64,000 nt of DNA, taken from positions 138,149-202,148 of the forward strand of contig JABLUY010000030.1 in NCBI GenBank assembly GCA_013306675.1, written 5' to 3'. Positions 57,788 through 64,000 of the stretch are shown one piece after another (within the stretch, counting starts at the first letter, position 1; every line of letters starts with the position of its first letter). The position numbers and the translations under genes were made by a program. The stretch is from Thraustochytrium sp. TN22 (lineage: Eukaryota; Sar; Bigyra; Thraustochytrida; Thraustochytriidae). The notes under the pieces are model-generated. The model was given only the letters and a program-made list of their open reading frames with translations. It made no database searches and was not told the origin of the DNA.

Positions 57788-60785
57788 TTAGATGGGGAGC
57801 TTGGAGTCGTCCTCGTCGTCAGAACTGGAGGAGTCGCCGTCAACAGAAGCAATAATGCGAACCTGTGTGAGCCAGATGGAACGGCCGGTGTGCGGGTTGA
57901 AGAGGTAGCGGCGGAGACGGCCGTCCTTGGTGACGAGCTCATGGGTCTCGTACTCGAGGGCCTCGGAGGAGGTGAGCTCGACGATCTTGAGGCGCTCGTC
58001 GACGGGGATGTGCTTCCGGGCGACGTCGGCCTGGAGGTCGCGCACCGTGGCGGCGAGCATCATGTCCTTGGAGGGGAGCGACTTGCGGTCGGCCTTCATC
58101 TTGCAGAGGCACGGGCAGAGGCAAGCAAGCAGGTGGAAGCAGCAAAAGACGCGCGTGAGCGTGACGTGCTCGGCGTTGATGCGAGCGTGCACGACGCGGC
58201 TGAGGCGGTGCGCCTCGGGGCTGAAGTCCTCCTCCTTGGCGTCGGCGACGTGTGTGAAGCACATGTAGCGCAGAATGAAGACGGCCGCGCGCTCGCCCAG
58301 CAGCGCGCGGCGGATGATGGAGTGCATGACACCGTAGACGCAGCCGCAGCAGAGCAGCGAAGCCGCCGTGATGGCGGCGTAAATGACCACGACGGTCGCG
58401 GTGAAGTCCTCCGTGACGGTGTTGTCGACGAACTCGATGCCGAGCTCACCCGTGACATAGTAGCCCTCGCCATAAATGGATTTGGGGTTCCACGAGGTCT
58501 CGTCCTCTGTGAAGACGTTGGATGGGTTGCGCGTCTCATCGAAGACGTAAACCGTAATGGTGTCGCTACGAACCGTCGTCTCCGTAAGGTAGTGCAGGTC
58601 CTGCAGCGCGAGATTAATCTGACGCACCGTGCCCGTCATGCCCAAATACGCATTACCCTGCTTGAACGAGGCACCGCGCACGGAGAAGCGGAGGTTCACA
58701 TCGGACGCGTTGGCGTTGGGGAACAGAACGTTGCCGTACTCGGCGCGAACGACAACGTCCAGCACGCGCGCGTTGCCGTCTGAGTCGTCGATCGAGACGA
58801 AGCTTTCCACGCCGTTGATGTTCCACATCACGGGCGTCGTCTCAGCGACGGCCACCTCCACGAGACTCGCGTTGCCAAAGGCCACGGCAGGCTCGTCGTT
58901 TTGGTTGATCACAAACACCGTGGCGCCCGCCTTGGCCTCCGAGTACAGCGCGCCCACCACGAGGCTCGCCCCCAGCACGACCGGGCAACCAGTGTCCGGG
59001 TCCGCGCCGCAGCCACCCATACTGTCGCCCTCCAGGTCCGACGTCGTATTCGCATAGCGGAAATCCGGGGGAGAGTTCGACCACCCGTACCCGTCGCACA
59101 GGGGGCCCGTGCAGTCTTGCACGTTGCCACCATCAGAACCGTCGTGGTCACCTTCCACGCAGTACGAGAACCCCAAGCCGCTCGTCGTATCGGTCTCCAC
59201 CGTCCGAATCGACTTGGAGCAGAGCGGCCACGCGTCCGCGTTGAAGTAGTCCGGCGCCGGCACGAAGTACACGTTCACCGTCGCCAAGTCCGGGCCTTGC
59301 AGTACGTCGCCCACCGCCACCGGGTTCGTCAGCGCAGCGTCCTTGTAGAAGACGCCCTCGCTCTCGTCCGGCAGCGAGGTCACCGCGAACGACTTATCGC
59401 GCGGGCACTCCGCAGCGTTGAATCGCTCGCAGTACTGGTCCGAGCCCGAGAGTGTCACCATCTTCGCCAAGGCCGCGTCCTCGTCCACCGTGTACGTCGG
59501 CGTGCTCAACGTCAGCACGTTCGTCACCGTCGTCGTCACCGTGCCCACGGGCCCGGTCTCGATCCCGTCAGACCCTCGGAACGTGTACGACTGGTCGCCA
59601 AGAATCGCGCTCGACCCGCCGTCCACGCCAGGCGGGCAGTCGTTGTCACCGCCACCGCCGTCCAGCGTCAAGCAGCCCTCGAAGCAGAGCTGCACCGTCA
59701 CCAGACCGCCGGCCATCCGCGCGCCCATGCCCGCCCGCACGTTCGTCCACTCCAGGTCCGTCGGAGTGAACTCCGTCTCCACAGTGATCTCAACGAAGCT
59801 CGCGTTGGACGCATCGAACGGAGGGCACTCGAGCCCGGCCCCGAGCGGATGGTACAGCTTGCCCAGCGGCGCCGTCATGTTGGGCGCCAGAATGGTCAGC
59901 GATTCGATCTGACCGAGCGTCGTGCAGCTCAGATCCAGCGCCTCCACGTCGAAGGTGTCCGCCACGCTGCTCACCGTGGTGTACGCCCGCGTCGTGCAGT
60001 CGCGGTCCGTCAGCGAGAACGTCAGCAGCTGCGCGCCGGCCTGCGGCGTCGCATCCGCCGTCTCCGTGCCCACCGTCTGGAACGGCGCATCGTTGACGCC
60101 AAAAACCTGCGGGCTCACCGTCGCGTCCGACGACGTGCTCACGCCGCGCGGGTCCGTCGCAGACAACGTGAACGACAGGTCCTTCGACCAGCCCCAGTCG
60201 CTCTCCACCTCGTTGCGCCAGTCCAGCTTGTACGTCGTCGAGTAAGCGCCCGTGTTGATGAGCTGCGGCCAGCTCGCCGTCGTGAACGAGGCCCCGTCGT
60301 TGATGCGGAAACGGTTGCCGATCAGCGAACCACCGTTCGTCTGGCCCGTCAGGTAGTAGCTAGGCTTGTCGCTCACCAGACCGTAGTGCTCCTCCAGGTC
60401 GAAAATCGCCAACGTAACGTCCGCCTCCGTGAACGAGTCCTCCGTGAAGTTCATGTACACCGTGTTGGACGCCGACACAGGCCCGCTGTTGTACGGCTTG
60501 GCCGCGAAGTTGGTCGCGATCTCAGAGGTGTCCAGAGTCTTGTTGTACAAAGCGAAGAGTAGGATGTCACCGGGGAAACTGCGGTGGCTGATGACGGAGG
60601 CATCGGAGGCGGACGACAGCGTCGCAGGCGAGCTGCCGAGGTGAAGGACGTGAGAGGCAGTCATGGAGGAGAAGGAGATGATTTCAGGAGTGAATGTTGT
60701 GTCTGTTGTTGCGCTCGGATCACTGGACGCCTGGATAGACAGGTCCCAGTAGAACACTGGGTCCTCATAGCCCAATCCCATCGCC
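57788..60785 (-). CDS. LamG surface protein, C-terminal part
   Basis: This is the larger piece of a split extracellular protein. The first 110 residues look like the end of a LamG/concanavalin-like domain (VLHLGSS, FPGDILLFALYNKTLDTSEI). A long ectodomain with cadherin/Calx-type linkers (VFGVNDAPFQ, NQNDEPAVAFG) and many Asp/Thr/Cys follows. One transmembrane helix lies at about 794-822 (VVVIYAAITAASLLCCGCVYG). The cytosolic tail of about 175 residues ends in a WW-like RRYLFNPHTGRSIW and acidic SSSSDDEDD. The ATG at 60781 is internal to the fold and has no signal peptide, so it is unlikely to be the true start. The missing start lies across the inserted element at 63018-63836. Function is unknown; adhesion or recognition is inferred. 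Confidence 0.75.
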
Positions 60786-60976
60786 CTAGACGGAGTTTAA
60801 TCAGGATAGCCATATTATCCCTAGTAAATCGGCTCTCCTGCTTGCGCTCGACTGACCTGTTGCTATCATGATTCTAATCATTTTTGGAACTTTCAACTAC
60901 TGGGTTTGTATGGAAGCGTAAAGTGTTGGTCACTTCCGACTGGCCTGTGCGGATGCTGAGGCCAACTTGGGCTGCA

Positions 60977-62040
60977 TCAAGGGCACGATGGACTCGTGCT
61001 GAGGCTGCTGCGAGAGGATCTTGAACTATGGCTTGATGGGGTGTCGGTGTAGCTGGCTTGGGCTACGTGGTCGTTCCTGCTCTGCGCTGTAGGGGTACCG
61101 GACGAGGCACTGGCGCTGCTCGAATCGACATGATCGAGGCAAATGGGCGAAGGTGTTCCGTTGACGTTTGTCTTGCGCTTCTTGAAGCCTTCGTGAGGCT
61201 CGACGCGCACGCGCGTGTGCCACTTGGAAAAGCAGGTTGTGCGTTCATTCTTTCTCATGAACACGTGCAGAGGCACACCGCAGATGGTGCAACGACGGTG
61301 CGTTTGCTTGCCGCAGATGACGCAGAGCCGCTTGGCGGGAATCCTCTTGTTGTTGGCGTTGAAGGATGCCTTTCCCGCTGCCTCTGAGTCATGTTGCAGT
61401 GCGGCATCGAGGCGGATGTCGCGGGCGTGGCCGTGGTTGAAGAACTTCTGCAACTCGGGGGTTCGCTTGCGCTTACCGGCGGTCACGAGGTCCCTCGCCG
61501 CTTCCCTGGTGAGCCCAGTGGGCTTGGGCATGCTTGGCTGCATGTTGAACTCCACCTGCGCCGTATCGAGCTGCCTGCTCCTGTAGACGTGACGGACCAT
61601 GTCGACAGTGAGGCGGAACGAGACAGTGCTGAGCGCTTCAGAGCGGTTCACCTTGTCGCGGAGGGCCTTTAGCCCGTCGCTGTCTTCGAGGTTGCTCTTC
61701 CTCGCAGCCTGTAAGTAGCGGTAGACCACGATGGCGTTGACAACGAGCTGCTTGTACGTGCGCAACGCGATGTTCTGGTCGCAGCTCAGATTCATGCACT
61801 GCGTGTTGGTGATCTGCTCCACGTACTGTGTGCTTCCGTCGACGCCGCCCTTTGCGACGTTGTATAGCTCCTGCGGTAAGCACTTGATGACATGCACGGG
61901 CCGCATGGGCCCCTTCAGAGCGACAAGCTTGCGCATGGCGCGCCACAGCCGGAAGTGCGAGCTCAGCACCGCCCCCTCCTCCTCGCCGAAGATGGCAGGT
62001 GGCTTGGGCGGCGCACCCGCTGTCGATGCTCTGGTGCGCC
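60977..62040 (-). pseudogene. PiggyBac-like transposase, C-terminal part
   Basis: An open frame of 330 codons from the Met at 61969, extendable upstream to about 62040 (PPKPPAIFGEEEGAVLSS). It has LPQELYNVAKGGVDGSTQY, matching the piggyBac YNxxxGGVD region with the third catalytic Asp, then TYKQLVVNAIVVYRYLQ. The end has a zinc-binding cysteine-rich domain (RLCVICGKQTHRRCTICG... CFSKWH) and a Ser-rich tail. The first two catalytic Asp regions are not visible upstream, so it cannot act alone as written. Confidence 0.7.
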
Positions 62041-62652
62041 CATGTCGTGAGCTTGTCCGCCCACGGTTTCAGAGCGCGCTCCATGGCGAGCCGGGCGTCC
62101 GGAGGCACTTCAACGAGGCAGGCGTACAAACACGAACTCGTGCTGGCAGCAACGTAGAGCACGTGATCGATTTGGAGGACCACAGCTTGGTGCAAGACTT
62201 GCGCGCGGTGCTCGGCAGGTATGGCCTTCCACCAAGTCTCGTCCCCCACGTGTTCATCTGGGTGCTCACGATACGTGCGTCTACCGCGCCTCCAGGCGCG
62301 ACGCGCGTCTTGATCTCGACGCTGCATAGTACTGACGATGCGTCGCACTCCGCGCCTGGAAGCCGGACGCGAGCGACTCCATCCGGCGAGACTGCGAGCC
62401 CCGGAACGGTCTTGTGCTGAATGAGGCCGACCTCGAACATGCACTCGCACCACGCGTCGGTTCGTCGACCAACGCAAGTATGTCTTCGAAGTCTTGCTGC
62501 GCAGCGGCCTCAGCACGAGCATCCTCGTCGCCAAGCTCCTCTCCTTCTTCGTCTTCGTCCCCTGTGTCCCGCTTGTCCAGGGGCACGAACTCGCTGTCGC
62601 TGTCGCTGTCGCTGTCGTCCTCCACGCGGTGGTTAGGCCTCGCCGATGCCAT
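62000..62652 (-). pseudogene. Acidic N-terminus plus YqaJ-like nuclease fragment
   Basis: From the Met at 62652 the frame reads MASARPNHRVEDDSDSDSDS and continues acidic to DFEDILALVDEPT. The frame then changes near 62440 to EVGLIQHKTVPGLAVSPDGV and VLCSVEIKTR, the SPDG...EIK core of YqaJ/lambda-type exonucleases. A further change near 62280 gives AIPAEHRAQVLHQAVVLQID and VLYVAAS, which resembles the QxxHQ region of the same fold. The catalytic Asp and E-x-K are visible, but in broken frames. The N-terminal third of a YqaJ domain is missing. Confidence 0.6.
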
Positions 62653-63017
62653 GATGTCGCAGTGCGGGCCCGACTCCACGTCCAAGCGCTGCGGCAGGGG
62701 CGTGCGAGCTGAGAGCAGGCACAAGGCACCCGCCAGGGCCGCCTGCAGCCGCGCGCCGCAGCGCCTGCGGCTCCAGCGCGCTCCGCGACGAAGTCGCGCG
62801 CGAGCTCCCCCCAAAGCCGCTCTGGGCGAACTGCCGAGCTCATCTCATCCTAACCACCACGCCTTCGGCCAAAATGAATAGGGGGCAGGAGCCTTGGGTC
62901 GCTTCGAGTGGGCCTCTTCAAGCTCGGCCCCATCGCTGCGTTTTTGATCGAATGCGGAACTAACTTCGCCAGACTCTAGGCCACTTTTTTGGAGCAAATC
63001 GGGAGTAAAGTACCCTC

Positions 63018-63836
63018 TTAATACGCTTTAGTGCCCCCTGTGCCGGGCGTCACCGAGGGACCCCCGCGTGGTAGGCGGATACGAGTAAGCATAGAGGTGT
63101 GATTGGGATAGCGAGTGTTGATCACCACGTGGTAAAGCTCTCCAGCTTCGAGACTCGTCTCGGTGGAGACGAACTCGATCAGCTCACAACCAGAACTAAG
63201 ACGATACTGGACAAAGAAGGTCTCCGACGCGTCGTTGTAATAAACTTGCAGCCCGAACTTGTTACCAGGATTGCACGTCCATGTGAAGCTGTCCCCGACA
63301 GTATAATCACCGCTGCCGATCTCCATGAGCACATAGTTGTTAGAGGTGCTGCCAGAGCTTTGGCTCGGAACGATCCAGAACTCGAGCGTGAAGTCGGTGA
63401 TCCCATCCATCTCGTTGAGAAAGTCGGCCGAAGTACCCGTGGAGACAGCAGCATCATGACGCACGAGCCCGGAGGTGCCATCGACGTAGCGCAGGCCCTG
63501 GGCGCGCATGCCGTTGTACGCCTTCCTAAAGGTGTTCCCGTAATCATCCACGTAGGTGGGGCACTTGGTGTTGGTGGTCCACTCCGAGCTGTACGTGAGG
63601 TTGCCCATGATGCCATCATCATCGTACTCCGCCCAGCTGACGGAGTCCTTGTACGTCTTCCACCCGCACTCCGCCTGCTTCATCGTGAACAGCATCATCA
63701 GGTCCTCCTCCTCCCTCCCCTGAAACGCCGTCGTCTGGCCGGAGAAGTCCTCCACCGTGATCTGCGCCGCCGCCGCCTGCACGCCCGCCGCCGCCGCCGC
63801 GGCCAGCAGCATCGCTGCCGCCGTCACCTTCGCCAT
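63018..63836 (-). CDS. LamG surface protein, N-terminal part
   Basis: The 272-codon frame starts with a signal peptide (MAKVTAAAMLLAAAAAAGVQ). An unassigned segment with paired Cys (AECGWKTY, TKCPTYVDD) follows. Residues 140-250 form the first half of a LamG-like domain: FLNEMDGITDFTLEFWIVPS, YVLMEIGSGDYT, KFGLQVYYNDASETFFVQYR and ELYHVVINTRYPNHTSML. The frame stops at TAA, which is part of the TTAA at the edge of the inserted element. The rest of the domain resumes at 60785 in the same phase, on the far side of the insertion. It therefore belongs to one original gene of about 1269 residues with 57788-60785. Confidence 0.8.
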   Translation of the reverse strand: MAKVTAAAMLLAAAAAAGVQAAAAQITVEDFSGQTTAFQGREEEDLMMLFTMKQAECGWKTYKDSVSWAEYDDDGIMGNLTYSSEWTTNTKCPTYVDDYGNTFRKAYNGMRAQGLRYVDGTSGLVRHDAAVSTGTSADFLNEMDGITDFTLEFWIVPSQSSGSTSNNYVLMEIGSGDYTVGDSFTWTCNPGNKFGLQVYYNDASETFFVQYRLSSGCELIEFVSTETSLEAGELYHVVINTRYPNHTSMLTRIRLPRGGPSVTPGTGGTKAY

Positions 63837-64000
63837 CGCCTCCCGGGTCGGCCTCCTCCCTCCCTGCTTCCCTCCCTCGGCGCCTCCCTCTCTCGCTCTT
63901 CTGCCCGCCCTTGCTGCCTGCCCGCTGTGCCGCCGCCGCGCGGCTCGCTGGGCCGGCCGCCGCCGCCTCGCGCCGCCGCCGCCGCCGCCGCCGCCCGCGC
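63837..64000. other. LamG gene leader, CCG/CT-rich
   Basis: Short GC-rich leader with CCTCCCTC pyrimidine runs (purine-rich on the coding strand) and a CCG microsatellite at 63971-63997. Confidence 0.5.

Larger units (their letters stand above)
60797..63021 (-). mobile_element. TTAA-bounded DNA transposon remnant (piggyBac-like/YqaJ chimera)
   Basis: A 2.2-kb segment lies between TTAA at 60797-60800 and TTAA at 63018-63021, the target site and duplication of piggyBac-type elements. Reading inward, both ends carry a small hairpin-like pattern: TTAA-TC-AGGATA...TATCCC on the left and TTAA-G-AGGGTA...TACTCCC on the right. Longer terminal inverted repeats were not convincing. It encodes, in different minus-strand frames, an acidic N-terminus, a YqaJ-like nuclease fragment and the C-terminal part of a piggyBac-like transposase with its cysteine-rich domain. 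It is less GC-rich than its host gene. Several frame changes mean it is decayed, or that it uses introns. Confidence 0.75.

Noticed and set aside
60797-63021. Classical piggyBac terminal inverted repeats beginning CCC after TTAA
   Set aside because: The inward ends read AGGATA and AGGGTA with small hairpins, not a long matched inverted repeat, so only the TTAA boundaries and hairpin-like ends are claimed.
1-64000. tRNA, rRNA or CRISPR features
   Set aside because: I looked for T-arm GGTTCRA-type cores with flanking stems and for regularly spaced repeats with unique spacers; none was convincing. The tandem arrays have no spacers.

Overview
The window is nuclear DNA from a GC-rich, intron-poor unicellular eukaryote. 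By eye roughly two thirds of bases are G or C. The evidence is eukaryotic house-keeping genes with no operons or ribosome binding sites: the second-largest subunit of RNA polymerase I, UTP20, an ESCRT-III Snf7 protein, a mitochondrial COQ5, a TPPP/p25-alpha protein and an inositol hexakisphosphate kinase. Start codons often sit in Kozak-like contexts (CCACCATGG, GCACCATGG). Almost every gene is one uninterrupted frame, including one of 13.1 kb. Secreted proteins with long Pro-Thr repeats and LamG-type ectodomains suggest a stramenopile-like protist, possibly a labyrinthulomycete, but that placement is inference. The p25-alpha gene fits an organism with a flagellated stage. No plastid gene was recognised.

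Layout. 1-2.6 kb: alanyl-tRNA synthetase (minus, cut by the window edge). 3.5-5.2 kb: short-chain dehydrogenase with a long disordered N-terminus (minus). 6.6-7.6 kb: p25-alpha protein with an internal WW motif (plus). 8.0-8.6 kb: possible decayed gene with a 69-bp duplication. 10.2-10.9 kb: Snf7/CHMP4 (plus), followed by a 234-bp tandem duplication. 11.7-13.2 kb: GPC1-type acyltransferase (minus). 14.0-15.0 kb: COQ5 (minus). 15.5-16.9 kb: Pro-Thr-repeat membrane protein (minus). 16.9-20.5 kb: gene desert. 20.5-22.4 kb: ecto-5'-nucleotidase (plus). 22.7-23.8 kb: DMT-type transporter (plus). 23.8-36.9 kb: a 4363-residue multi-C2/EF-hand/IQ/ankyrin protein (minus), divergent from the Pol I subunit at 37.3-41.2 kb (plus). 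43.3-45.6 kb: histidine phosphatase fused to an IP6 kinase (plus). 46.3-54.5 kb: UTP20 (minus). 55.8-57.2 kb: armadillo-like protein of unknown function (plus). 57.8-63.8 kb: a LamG surface-protein gene (minus) split by a 2.2-kb TTAA-bounded element carrying YqaJ-nuclease-like and piggyBac-like sequence.

How the genes fit together. There is no operon logic, but three neighbours (Pol I subunit, IP6-kinase fusion, UTP20) all bear on ribosome production or its regulation. The most novel items are the histidine phosphatase-IP6K fusion, the chimeric TTAA element and its possible behaviour as an intron, the giant C2 protein, and a recurring intergenic octamer CACTGGCA. Long open frames antisense to real genes are common and were treated as products of base composition.
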